64,000 bases of DNA, from positions 62,001 through 126,000 of the forward strand of contig CAVTCZ010000022.1 of assembly GCA_963733395.1 (NCBI GenBank), given 5' to 3'. Both the position numbers and the translations under genes were made by a program. The first letter of the stretch is position 1, and the number at the start of each line of letters is the position of its first letter. Below the pieces are notes generated by a model. That model was not told the origin of the DNA. It was given only the letters and a program-made list of their open reading frames with translations, and searched no databases. Below are positions 37,520 through 46,271 of this stretch, one piece after another. The stretch comes from JADKAV01 sp963733395. Its GTDB lineage: Bacteria > Actinomycetota > Actinomycetes > S36-B12 > UBA10799.

Positions 37520-37549
37520 GCGCATCGACCAACGGTTCAGCCGATGCGC
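37520..37549 (-). promoter_or_regulatory. Leader hairpin 5' of the cimA terminator
   Basis: GCGCATCG and CGATGCGC form a perfect 8-bp stem with a 14-nt loop, directly before the terminator hairpin. The 5' arm lies in the last codons of the short leader frame and the leader stop codon is in the loop. This is the arrangement expected of ribosome-mediated attenuation, though an explicit antiterminator pairing is not obvious. Confidence 0.55.
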
Positions 37550-37575
37550 CTTTCGATAATCAGCGCGGAACGCAC
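37537..37575 (-). CDS. Possible 12-aa leader peptide (Leu-Ile-Ile) before cimA
   Basis: GTG at 37575 opens VRSALIIERRIG and stops with TGA at 37537. It has consecutive Leu-Ile-Ile codons (CTG ATT ATC), including an ATT that is rare in this GC-rich DNA, and a fourth branched-chain residue near the end. CACACT lies 6 nt before the GTG, the spacing of a leaderless promoter, but the hexamer is weak. Too short to call on coding grounds alone. Confidence 0.4.
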   Translation of the reverse strand: MRSALIIERRIG

Positions 37576-37666
37576 GGCATCAGTGTGGCATACCGCATCC
37601 GCGGAGGCGACGCCTGGCGGACTTGTGCCCTGCTGGTGGCGTTGCCTTGGCGAGCTCCCGCCGCTG

Positions 37667-37800
37667 CGGGCGGTCTTTGTGACGACGTTGCGCGCCTGTC
37701 CGGCTGGTTTGTCACGAAGGTGCGCGGTCGAACCGCCGCGCAGCCCGCAACGTCGTGACAAACCGCCCTGCGGACCCCGCAACATCGTCACAAACCCCCG
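37667..37800. repeat. Four-unit inverted repeat, family B copy 2
   Basis: Reverse complement of 26281-26411 over its full length with only scattered differences, including the shared AACCAGCCGGACAGGCG and TTGCGGGGTCCGCAGGGCG segments. Units: GACGACGTTGCG and GTCACGAAGGTGCG, then CGCAACGTCGTGAC and CGCAACATCGTCAC. Upstream of the cimA leader. Confidence 0.85.
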
Positions 37801-38011
37801 GTGCCGGCCCGTGAACACCACTGCAGACACACGACACCTGGCAGGCAGCCGACAGATCGGCGGTACCGGAACCGCGCGACACGCGACGGGGATCGAGGCG
37901 CCCGAGTCGCACCTGCGCGGCGTGACTCGCGCGCTGCACTTCGCCGAACTGAACGGGGCCCGACGCGGAGAAGTCGATGGCCGTTCCGTCCGGCGGAGGC
38001 CCGCCGCCGAT
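37801..38011. other. Intergenic, nothing recognisable
   Basis: About 210 bp between family-B copy 2 and the ilvE stop. Open on several frames without ribosome sites or recognisable protein similarity. Confidence 0.4.
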
Positions 38012-39106
38012 CTACGCCAGCTCGAACATCCAGGCGTGGGTGTCCGGGCTCTGTCCCGACTGCACCCCGAGCAGTGCATTGCGCAGCCGCATGGTGATCG
38101 GTCCGGCGCCACCGTCGGAGACGGTCCATGCCCCCACCCGGCTCTTCACCTCACCGACCGGGGTGATCACCGCAGCCGTGCCGCATGCGAAGACCTCGGA
38201 GATCTCGCCGGACTCACAACCGCGCTTCCACTGCTCCACGCTGATGGGATCCTCCGACACCTGGATCCCCAGATCCTGCTGGGCCATGATCAGGATCGAG
38301 TCGCGGGTGACCCCCGGCAACAGCGAACCGGTCAGGGGCGGCGTCACCAACCGTGCGGCATCGCCGGTCCCGAAGACGAAGAACAGGTTCATCCCGCCCA
38401 TCTCCTCGACCCACGCGTGCTCCTTCGCGTCGAGCCACACGACCTGGTCGCAGCCGTGCAGCGACGCCTCGGCCTGTGCGATCAGGGACGCGGCGTAGTT
38501 GCCGGCGCACTTGGCCTCGCCAGTCCCGCCCACTGCGGCCCGCACGTAGTCCGGCGTCAGCCACACCGACACCGGGGCGACCCCGCGCGGGAAGTAGGCG
38601 CCGGCCGGCGAGGCGATCAGCAAGTACTGGTAGGCATCGGCCGGCTTCACCCCGAGGCCCACCTCCGTGGAGAACATGAAGGGCCGCAGATACAGCGATT
38701 TCTCCGGGTCCGACGGCACCCAGTCACCGTCCACCTTCGCAAGTTCGACCAAGGACGCGATGAACAATTCGGGCGGGATCTCCGGCATCGCCAGCCGCCG
38801 TGCGGATGCCCGGAAGCGGTGGGCGTTCTTCAACGGCCGGAAGGTCCGGATATGGCCGTCCGAGTGGCGGTAGGCCTTCATCCCCTCGAAGATCGACTGT
38901 CCGTAGTGGATGAAGTTGGTCGCCGGATCCAGCGTGATCGGGCCGTACGGCAGCACGCTGGGCTCGTACCAACCCTGGCCGGCATCGAAGCGGATGCTGA
39001 CCATGTGGTCGGTGAAGTACCGGCCGAATCCGGGATCGGCCAGGATCGCCTCACGCTCGGCGGCACTGCGGGCGCTGGGCGACAGCTGGTGGGCGAACTC
39101 GGTCAT
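38012..39106 (-). CDS. ilvE: Branched-chain amino-acid aminotransferase
   Basis: Final transamination to Leu, Ile and Val, PLP-dependent fold IV. 364 aa, the larger actinobacterial/eukaryotic BCAT type. Motifs: FIHYGQSIFEGMKAYR, LYLRPFMFSTEVGLGV, GTGEAKCAGNYAASL (PLP lysine in EAKCAGNYA), WVEEMGGMNLFFVF, EVFACGTAAVITPVG. Its ATG overlaps the leuB stop (ATGA). Confidence 0.96.
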   Translation of the reverse strand: MTEFAHQLSPSARSAAEREAILADPGFGRYFTDHMVSIRFDAGQGWYEPSVLPYGPITLDPATNFIHYGQSIFEGMKAYRHSDGHIRTFRPLKNAHRFRASARRLAMPEIPPELFIASLVELAKVDGDWVPSDPEKSLYLRPFMFSTEVGLGVKPADAYQYLLIASPAGAYFPRGVAPVSVWLTPDYVRAAVGGTGEAKCAGNYAASLIAQAEASLHGCDQVVWLDAKEHAWVEEMGGMNLFFVFGTGDAARLVTPPLTGSLLPGVTRDSILIMAQQDLGIQVSEDPISVEQWKRGCESGEISEVFACGTAAVITPVGEVKSRVGAWTVSDGGAGPITMRLRNALLGVQSGQSPDTHAWMFELA

Positions 39107-40128
39107 CCGAGCCTCGCGATCAGGTCGTCACCGATCTGGGCGGTGCTGCGCACAGCATCGCCGCGGGTCGCCAGGTCTTCGGTCACCGCCTTCTCCACCG
39201 CCATCGCAGCCTCCTGTTCACCGAGGTGGTCCAGCATCATCGCCACACTGAGCACGGTGGCCGTCGGGTCGGCCTTACCCTGCCCGGCGATGTCGGGCGC
39301 CGAACCGTGTACAGGCTCGAACATACTCGGATTCGCGCGCGTCACATCGAGGTTTCCGCTCGCACTGAGCCCGATACCACCGGCGATGGCCGCACCGATG
39401 TCGGTGAGGATGTCCCCGAACAGGTTGTCGGTCACAACCACGTCGAACCGCTCGGGCTGGGTCAGGAAGAACATGCTGGCCGCGTCGACGTGGCAGTAGT
39501 CGGTCTCGATGTCCGGGTGCTCCGCGGCCACCTCGTCGAAGGTCCGCTGCCACAGCGACCCGGCGTTGGTCAGCACGTTCGTCTTGTGCACCAGCGTCAC
39601 CTTGCCGCGACGACGACCGGCGCGCTGGAACGCGTCGCGCACGATCCGCTCGACCCCGAACCGGGTGTTCAGGCTCTCCTCGACCGCAATCTCCTGGGGT
39701 GTGCCCACCCGCATGGCACCGCCGGCCCCGACATAGGGCCCCTCGGTGCCCTCCCGGCAGACCAGCATGTCGATGTGCTCGGGCCCCTTGCCCGCCAGCG
39801 GCGTGGCGACGCCGGGGTACAGCTTGACCGGCCGCAGGTTGACGTGGTGGTCCAGCCCGAACCGCAACTTGAGCAACAACCCCCGCTCCAGCACGCCCGG
39901 CGGGACGCTCGGGTCGCCGACGGCACCCAGCAGGATCGCGTCGTAGCCGCGGATGTCCTCGAGCTCGGCGTCCGGCAGCACCTCGCCGGTGGCGTGGTAG
40001 CGGGCCGCACCGAGGTTGAACTCCTGGGTCTGCACGTCCACACCGGTCCCCGCCAGCACCCGCAGTGCCTGTTCCACCACTTCGGTGCCGATGCCGTCGC
40101 CGGGTATGGTCGCGATCCGATAAGCCAT
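39103..40128 (-). CDS. leuB: 3-isopropylmalate dehydrogenase
   Basis: 341 aa. Motifs: IPGDGIGTEVVEQ, LLLKLRFGLDHHVNLRPVKLYPG, HKTNVLTNAGSLW, VDAASMFFLTQPERFDVVVTDNLFGDILTD, PVHGSAPDIAGQGKADPTA. Starts at ATG 40128, preceded by TAGCCT at 6 nt with no ribosome site. First gene of leuB-ilvE. Confidence 0.97.
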   Translation of the reverse strand: MAYRIATIPGDGIGTEVVEQALRVLAGTGVDVQTQEFNLGAARYHATGEVLPDAELEDIRGYDAILLGAVGDPSVPPGVLERGLLLKLRFGLDHHVNLRPVKLYPGVATPLAGKGPEHIDMLVCREGTEGPYVGAGGAMRVGTPQEIAVEESLNTRFGVERIVRDAFQRAGRRRGKVTLVHKTNVLTNAGSLWQRTFDEVAAEHPDIETDYCHVDAASMFFLTQPERFDVVVTDNLFGDILTDIGAAIAGGIGLSASGNLDVTRANPSMFEPVHGSAPDIAGQGKADPTATVLSVAMMLDHLGEQEAAMAVEKAVTEDLATRGDAVRSTAQIGDDLIARLG

Positions 40129-40134
40129 GGGTAA

Positions 40135-40140
40135 AGGCTA
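40135..40140 (-). promoter_or_regulatory. Probable -10 box of leaderless leuB transcript
   Basis: TAGCCT on the minus strand, 6 nt before the leuB ATG. Same geometry as the boxes before ddl, the FAH gene and the IclR gene. Confidence 0.5.
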
Positions 40141-40217
40141 AGGGGGCCCTTGCGCCGATCACCGCAGTGGCAGGGGTTGGCGTCGCTTTCGCGGCACCCT
40201 TCACCGGACGCCCGGCG

Positions 40218-40808
40218 CTAGCCGGCACTGACGGGTTTCGATGCCCCCGTCGTCTCCTTCACGTACTGGCGGTAGGAGAACCACGCCCGCCCGATGGATT
40301 CGAACACCACGACGGCCAGCCCGAGGGTTATGAGCAGGGTCAGCGCCCCGACGACTGGGATCTGGTGCTGCTCCGAGGCGAAGCTCACGAGCATGAGAAT
40401 GGTCAGTGCCACGTACTCCGCCCTGCTGCGCACGAAGACGATGGCCTTCTGCTCGGGGACCGCCCGCACATATTGGATCCGGAAGCGGTAGTGACCCACC
40501 CAAAGACCCACGATCGCACCCACGACGCCCACCACCATGTGCTCCCAGTTCTGGACCAGGTCAACGCCGAGCAGCACGCCGACCGCGAGCACCTCGATCA
40601 AGGGGTCGAACGCGAGCGTCTTCACCAGCCGCAGCCACTGGCCCTTCGGCAGGTCCATCCCCTTGGCGATCTTCCTGCTGGTGCGGATGTACCTGAGGTC
40701 CATGACGAGCAAGACCATCAGGAGGATCAGTGAGATCAGGGAGACCACCAGCTCGATCACCGAGGTCTCCAGGCTGGTGGACGTAGCCGCCAGCAGCAGC
40801 TCCGACAT
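40218..40808 (-). CDS. Conserved membrane protein of unknown function
   Basis: 196 aa with about five membrane segments: residues ~17-38, 70-86, 92-107, 131-145 and 151-168. A basic loop (RYIRTSRKIAKGMDLPKGQW) follows the first. The ATG at 40808 has GGAGAG upstream. No recognised family. Upstream of leuB on the same strand with a 90-bp gap, so probably a separate transcript. Confidence 0.75.
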   Translation of the reverse strand: MSELLLAATSTSLETSVIELVVSLISLILLMVLLVMDLRYIRTSRKIAKGMDLPKGQWLRLVKTLAFDPLIEVLAVGVLLGVDLVQNWEHMVVGVVGAIVGLWVGHYRFRIQYVRAVPEQKAIVFVRSRAEYVALTILMLVSFASEQHQIPVVGALTLLITLGLAVVVFESIGRAWFSYRQYVKETTGASKPVSAG

Positions 40809-40946
40809 CGCACTCTCCTACCTGCTCCACACACCCCCGGTGTGGCCTCGCGAGCCCGAGCGTACCGAACGCCGGGTGGGCAATGCGGTGCTTCGGTTTG
40901 CGGCGGGGAGTCAGGTGGCGCAGGGCGAGCTCGGCGGCCGATCACC

Positions 40947-41070
40947 GCGAGTGTTGCGCGGTTGCGGTCCGCGGACCACGACTGTTGCACGGTTGTCGGT
41001 TCTGCACCCCGAAAACCAGCAACCGCGCGACAGTCGTGGGACGACACCAGCAACCGCGCAACAGTCGTTG
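40947..41070. repeat. Four-unit inverted repeat, family C copy 1
   Basis: Two units TGTTGC(G/A)CGGTTG at 40952 and 40983 (31 nt apart), then two inverted units GCAACCGCGC(G/A)AC at 41019 and 41050 (31 nt apart). The centre GTCGGTTCTGCACCCCG is found reversed at 45361-45483. It lies in the divergent gap between the membrane-protein gene and the NIL gene. Confidence 0.85.
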
Positions 41071-41121
41071 CGGGCGGCGGGACCCCCGGATGCGACCGTC
41101 GACGACCCGCGGGGCGTGGGC

Positions 41122-41222
41122 TGCCGGTGTTGGTCAGTGTTCGTGCAGTTGGTTGACGTTCGGGAGCCGCTGAACCTCAGCCAACTGCACCAACGCCATC
41201 GAACTGCACGAGCGTCAACGAA
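41122..41222. repeat. Inverted array with 19-nt pitch, family E
   Basis: A unit GTGCAGTTGGTTGACGTTCG, with a weaker copy just before it, followed by inverted units with AACTGCAC at 41183 and 41202 (19 nt apart). The design matches family D but the sequence is different. 51 bp from family-C copy 1. The rest of 41223-41505 shows no gene or repeat that I can recognise and should contain the promoter of the downstream operon. Confidence 0.65.
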
Positions 41223-41505
41223 CCCGTCCGGGCCGACCCGCGGGCACCCACCGAGGTGTTGTCCCCGAGTCGGCCGGGGTCGCAGCAGCCCGCACCGCCA
41301 CCGGCACTGGCAGGACCCCTGTCCCACACACCCCGCACCGACACACCCGCCGCACAACGCCACGATCAACCTCCCCGCCCACAGCCGAAGCGCCAGTGAA
41401 GCGAGCAGCGACGGCCGCGGCGGACGGTCCCAGCGGCCCATCGGCCTGAACCCTCGGCCACCTGCCGTGCGTGCCGTGACGATCCCCACCGCGTAGGCTG
41501 CGGCC

Positions 41506-41746
41506 ATGGCCGAACACCTCTTGTTGACCTTCCCGGAGACCCGTGCCACGGAGCCGGTGATCTACCGCATCGTCACGGACTTCGACGTGGTCCCGAACAT
41601 CCGCCGGGCAGCGATCGAGAACCACCTCGGGTGGATGGTCATCGAACTCGACGGCGACCCCGACAGACATCCGCAAGGCCAAGGAGTACCTGACCGCGCA
41701 GGGCATCGGGGTCGAGCGCGCCGAGGGCGACATCGTCGAGGGCTGA
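41506..41746 (+). CDS. Small NIL-domain protein, frame broken by +1
   Basis: About 79 aa after correction: MAEHLLLTFPETRATEPVIYRI ... GWMVIELDGDP, then near 41660 one extra base, then TDIRKAKEYLTAQGIGVERAEGDIVEG, stop 41746. NIL domains (ferredoxin-like) occur at the C-terminus of methionine ABC ATPases and as stand-alone small proteins in actinobacteria. The stop is 3 bp before the glutamine-synthetase-like gene. Confidence 0.7.
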
Positions 41747-41749
41747 CCG

Positions 41750-43103
41750 GTGACCCTCGACCTGCGCACGCTGCGCGCCGAGATCGATGCCGGCCGCATC
41801 GACACGGTGATCGTGGCCATGACCGACATGCAAGGACGGCTGCAGGGCAAGCGGCTGCACGGCCAGTACTTCCTCGACCAGGTGGCCGAGCACGGCACCG
41901 AGGGCTGCAGCTACCTGCTGGCCGTCGACGTGGACATGAACACCGTCGACGGCTATCGCATGGCCTCATGGCACAGCGGCTACGGCGACTTCGTCATGCA
42001 GCCCGACTTCGACTCGTTGCGGTACATCCCATGGCACCCCGGCACCGCGATGGTGCAGGCCGACGTCCTGTGGGAGGACGGAACCGACGTGCCCGCCAGC
42101 CCCCGCCAGGTGCTCAAGGCGCAATTGGCGCGACTGGCCGATGCCGGGCTGCGGGCCTTCGCCGGCACCGAGCTCGAGTTCATCACGTTCGTCGACTCCT
42201 ACGAGCAGGCGTGGTCGCAGGGCTACCGGGACCTGACCCCGGCCAACCAGTACAACGTCGACTACTCGATCCTCGGGACCTCCCGCATCGAGCCGCTGCT
42301 GCGCCGCATCCGGCTGGCCATGGCCGGTGCGGGCATGTACGTCGAGAGCGTCAAGGGCGAGTGCAACCACGGACAGCACGAGATCGTCTTCAAGTACGCC
42401 GATGCGCTGACCGCCTGCGACGACCACGTGGTCTACAAGACCGGCGCCAAGGAGATCGCCTCCCAAGAGGGTATGGCGATCACCTTCATGGCCAAGTACG
42501 ACCAGCGCGAAGGCAACTCCTGCCATATCCACCTGTCCCTGCGCGGCGACGACGGGGCGCTGGTCCTGGCCGACGAGGCCGACCCGGACGGGCTTTCCGC
42601 GGTGGGCAGGTCGTTCATCGCCGGGCAGATCGCCCACATGCGTGACCTGTCGTTGCTGTTCGCGCCCAACATCAACTCCTTCAAGCGCTTCGTCCCCGGC
42701 TCGTTCGCACCGACTGCGATCAAGTGGGGCCGGGACAACCGCACCTGCGCCCTGCGACTGGTCGGTCACGGCGAATCCCTGCGGCTGGAGAACCGGGCCC
42801 CGGGTGGCGACGTGAACCCGTACCTGTCGGTGGCCGCCATGATCGCCGCCGGCCTCGACGGGATCGAACGGGAGTTGCCGCTGGAGCCGGCGTTGAACGG
42901 CAACGCCTACCAGGTGCAGACCGACCGCCTGCCGGACACCTTGGATGCCGCTCTGCGACTGTGGGACTCCTCGGACTTCGTGGCCACCACCTTCGGCGAC
43001 CGACGTACAGGAGCACTACTCCAACATGGCGCGCATCGAGTTGCAGGCGTTCGGCGAGGCCGTGACGGACTGGGAGCGTTTCCGCGGATTCGAAAGGCTG
43101 TAG
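41750..43103 (+). CDS. Glutamine-synthetase-like gamma-glutamyl-amine ligase (GlnA4 type), frame broken by +1
   Basis: About 450 aa after correction. GS fold: MTDMQGRLQGKRL, GTELEFITF, GECNHGQHEIVFKYADAL, GNSCHIHLSL, NRTCALRLVGHGESLRLENRAPGGDVNPYL. The frame breaks near 43000 after VATTFGD; the shifted frame continues VQEHYSNMARIELQAFGEAVTDWERFRGFERL to the stop at 43103, the normal GS end. With the following aldehyde dehydrogenase and SDR it matches the glnA4-aldC-Rv2857c cluster of M. tuberculosis. Relatives join glutamate to polyamines or ethanolamine; the amine is not determinable. Confidence 0.88.
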
Positions 43104-44469
43104 ATGGACTCGTTCGCCGTCCTGAACCCTGCCACCGAGGAGGTCCTGGCACGGGTGCCCCGCACTCCGCTGGAGGGGGTGGACGCTGCCATCGCCCGCG
43201 CGCAAGCGGCCTTCCCCGCCTGGCGCGACGTCTCCCCCGGCGACCGCGCGCGCTTGTTGCGCAGGTTCGCCGAGGTCGTGGACGACCATCTCGAGGAACT
43301 CGCGCAGCTGGAGGTCCGCAACGCCGGTCACACCATCGGCAACGCCCGTTGGGAGGCCGGGAACGTCCGCGACGTCCTGCACTTCTACGCGGGCGCCCCG
43401 GAGCGGCTGCACGGCCGGCAGATACCGGTGGCCGGCGGTGTGGACATCACGTTCAAGGAACCGCTGGGCGTCGTCGGGGTGATCGTGCCCTGGAACTTCC
43501 CCATGCCCATCGCCGGCTGGGGGTTCGCACCGGCCCTGGCCGCCGGGAACACCGTGGTGCTCAAACCTGCCGAACTCACGCCGCTGACCGCTCTGCGACT
43601 CGGCGAGCTGGCGCTCGCTGCCGGCATCCCCGAGGGGGTGTTCACCGTGGTGCCCGGGCAGGGCTCGGTGGTGGGCGATCGCCTGGTGACCCATCCGGAC
43701 GTGCGCAAGATCGTGTTCACCGGCTCCACCGAGGTGGGCACCGCGATCATGGCCAAGTGCGCCCCCCAGGTGAAGCGCGTGACTCTGGAACTCGGCGGCA
43801 AGAGCGCGAACATCGTGTTCGCCGACGCCGACCTCGAGAAGGCGGCGGCTACGGCGCCCTACGGGGTCTTCGACAACGCCGGCCAGGACTGCTGCGCGCG
43901 CTCGAGGATCCTTGTGCAGCGGTCGGTCTTCGACAGGTTCATGGAACTGCTCGAACCCGCGGTCAAGGGAGTACGGGTCGAGGACCCGGGTTTGGATACC
44001 GCTGAGATGGGTCCGCTGATCTCGGCGGCGCACCGGCGGTCGGTGGCCGCCTATGTCCCCGAAACCGCGCCGGTGGCCTTCACCGGCAGCACTGTGCAGG
44101 GCCCCGGTTTCTGGTTCCCGCCGACCGTGCTGGCCCCGGTGGAGCCCGGGACGCCAGCCTTCACGCAGGAGATCTTCGGCCCGGTGGTGACCGTGACTGC
44201 GTTCGAGGACGATGCTGATGCGATCCGGCTGGCGAACGCCACCGACTACGGATCTGTCCGGTTCCATCTGGACCCGCGACCTCGGCCGCGCCTTCCGCGT
44301 CGCCCGCGGCTACGAGTCCGGCAACCTGTCGGTCAACTCGCACTCGTCGGTGCGCTACTGGACCCCGTTCGGCGGGTACAAGCGGTCGGGACTCGGCCGC
44401 GAACTCGGCCCGGACGCACTCGACGCCTTCACCGAGACCAAGAACGTGTTCATCGACACCGAGGAGTAG
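43104..44469 (+). CDS. NAD-dependent aldehyde dehydrogenase (AldC-like), frame broken by +1
   Basis: About 454 aa after correction. Motifs: VIVPWNFPMPIAGW, KPAELTPLTALRLGEL, FTGSTEVGTAIM, ELGGKSANIVF (catalytic Glu), NAGQDCCARSR (catalytic Cys), and EIFGPVVTVTAFED. Near 44252 one extra base breaks NATDYG; the next frame continues LSGSIWTRDLGRAFRVARGYESG to the stop at 44469. The ATG at 43104 directly follows the stop of the previous gene. Likely oxidises the gamma-glutamyl aldehyde or a related amine product. Confidence 0.88.
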
Positions 44470-44473
44470 ACCC

Positions 44474-45238
44474 ATGCTGCGACTGGCCGACAGGGTGGCC
44501 GTGATCACGGGTGCGGGCAGCGGCATCGGCCGGGCCACCGCCGAACGCTTCGCGCAGGAGGGCGCCCGGGTGGTGTGCTTCGACACCGACGCCGAGGCGG
44601 CGGGAGCGGTGGCGGCCGATGTGAACGGCCTGGCCGTGGTCGGCGACGTCACGAGCCCCGATGACGTGGCGCGGGTCTTCCGGGAGGCGTTCGACGCCTA
44701 CGGCTCGGTGGACATCGCGTTCAACAACGCCGGGATCTCGCCACCTGACGACGACTCGATCCTGGAGACCGACCTCGACGCCTGGCGGCGGGTGCAGGAG
44801 GTGAACCTGACCAGCGTGTACCTGTGCTGCAAGGAAGCTATCCCCTACATGCAGCGGGCAGGCAAGGGCTCGATCATCAACACCGCGTCGTTCGTGGCCA
44901 CCATGGGCGCGGCCACGTCGCAGATCTCATACACCGCATCCAAGGGTGGCGTGCTGGCCATGTCCCGCGAGCTCGGGGTGCAGTTCGCCAGGGAGGGGAT
45001 CCGGGTCAACGCCCTGTCACCCGGGCCGGTGAACACGCCGCTGCTGATCGAGTTGTTCGCGAAGGACCCCGAGCGGGCGGCGCGACGCTTGGTGCACATC
45101 CCGCTCGGCCGGTTCGCCGAGGCCGGCGAGATCGCGGCGGCGGTCGCCTTCCTCGCGTCCGACGACGCGTCGTTCATCACCGCCTCGAACTTCCTGGTCG
45201 ACGGCGGCATCTCGGGGGCCTACGTCACCCCGTTGTAG
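44474..45238 (+). CDS. SDR-family oxidoreductase
   Basis: 254 aa classical short-chain dehydrogenase: TGAGSGIGRAT (NAD site), NNAGISPPDDDS, catalytic Ser in NTASF and YTASKGG (YxxxK), PGPVNTPLL, LVDGGISGAYVTPL. 4 bp after the aldehyde dehydrogenase stop. Ortholog position matches Rv2857c beside aldC. Intact reading frame. Confidence 0.9.
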   Translation: MLRLADRVAVITGAGSGIGRATAERFAQEGARVVCFDTDAEAAGAVAADVNGLAVVGDVTSPDDVARVFREAFDAYGSVDIAFNNAGISPPDDDSILETDLDAWRRVQEVNLTSVYLCCKEAIPYMQRAGKGSIINTASFVATMGAATSQISYTASKGGVLAMSRELGVQFAREGIRVNALSPGPVNTPLLIELFAKDPERAARRLVHIPLGRFAEAGEIAAAVAFLASDDASFITASNFLVDGGISGAYVTPL

Positions 45239-45360
45239 GGCACGCCGGGTGCCTCTTGCCCGAGGCTGTCGCTACGCCGAGCGTCGCGCCGATGGCGGTT
45301 TCGCGGTTGTGCGCGGGGAGTCGGTGGGAGTGCCTGTCGCCGTGGCTACGGCTTCGGCGC

Positions 45361-45483
45361 GACGTGTTGCGCGGTTGCTGGTCGTCCGGCGCGAGTGTTG
45401 CGCGGTTGCTGGTTTCCGGGGTGCGAAACCGACAACCGTGCAACAGTCGCGGACCGCGGGCAGCAACCGTGCAACAGTCGCGG
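45361..45483. repeat. Four-unit inverted repeat, family C copy 2
   Basis: Two TGTTGCGCGGTTGCTGG units (31 nt apart) and two inverted CAACCGTGCAACAGTCGCGG units at 45433 and 45464 (31 nt apart). Relative to 40947-41070 the centre is reversed. Located between the convergent SDR and GNAT genes. The remaining ~240 bp of this gap show no gene. Confidence 0.85.
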
Positions 45484-45602
45484 ACAAGACCGCGCACCAC
45501 CGGGATCCGGTCCGCCGCCTGCGTGCCACGGTCACCACTGGGCAGGACGCACTGTCGTGATCGTGCTCCGGTGGCCGCGCAAGGGCGTATCCCGGCCCCC
45601 GG

Positions 45603-46271
45603 CTACAGGCCCGACGCCCGCAGGGTGGCCCGCACCACCGGATGGTCGGGGTCGAGCCCGTAGCGGTCCCGGTACACGGCCGTGACAGCCTGGCGGAGGG
45701 CGGGTCCTACGGGTGCGGTCCCGAGCGGGAGGCCGTCGCCGGCCGGTGTGAGCAGGGAGGCGCCCATCAACAGCAGGCGCGGCTCCTCGCCGTCCTGCCC
45801 GTGATCGGGCGGGGCGTACTCGCGGACCGCGAGCAGATGGACGCCGTGCCGCCGGTAGAAGTCGATGCGGCGCAGGTCGTCCCGACGCTCCGCAGAATCC
45901 TCCGGACGGCCGTCGGGATCCTCCACGTCGAGCAGCAGCATCGAGCGTTCGGCGTCGCGCAGGTGGTCGACCAGAGTCGACCACAGCACCGAACCGTGTC
46001 CGCGCCCGCGACGCTCGGCATCGACCACGAAGTAGCGGAGGAAGGACATCGACGTGCCACCGAGGTGGCGGACCAGCACGAGTCCCACAGGTGGCGCCTC
46101 GCGGCTCTCATCGTCCAGCAGGACGAGCAGCTGCTCGTCGGGGCGGGCGGCCGTGATCTCCTCCCAGGGCGCGCGCAGCGCGAGCGGGAACGACGACTCG
46201 TAGACGTGGCGCACGGCCACCTGGTGGGCGGCGTCGAGCCCGGCGAACGCCACCAGCCCGCGCTGCGTCAT
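45603..46271 (-). CDS. GNAT-family N-acetyltransferase
   Basis: 222 aa. Acetyl-CoA-binding region: LVLVRHLGGTSMSFLRYFVVDAERRGRGHGSVLWSTLVDHL (the R-G-x-G-x-G/A type loop), and IDFYRRHGVHLL. The ATG at 46271 overlaps the amidohydrolase stop (ATGA). A longer open frame to 46424 would overlap that gene. Substrate unknown. Confidence 0.8.
   Translation of the reverse strand: MTQRGLVAFAGLDAAHQVAVRHVYESSFPLALRAPWEEITAARPDEQLLVLLDDESREAPPVGLVLVRHLGGTSMSFLRYFVVDAERRGRGHGSVLWSTLVDHLRDAERSMLLLDVEDPDGRPEDSAERRDDLRRIDFYRRHGVHLLAVREYAPPDHGQDGEEPRLLLMGASLLTPAGDGLPLGTAPVGPALRQAVTAVYRDRYGLDPDHPVVRATLRASGL

Noticed and set aside
41506..44469. Three consecutive pseudogenes
   Set aside because: Each has exactly one +1 shift and full conservation on both sides, and the same pattern recurs in unrelated genes across the window. 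Sequence error explains this better than decay.
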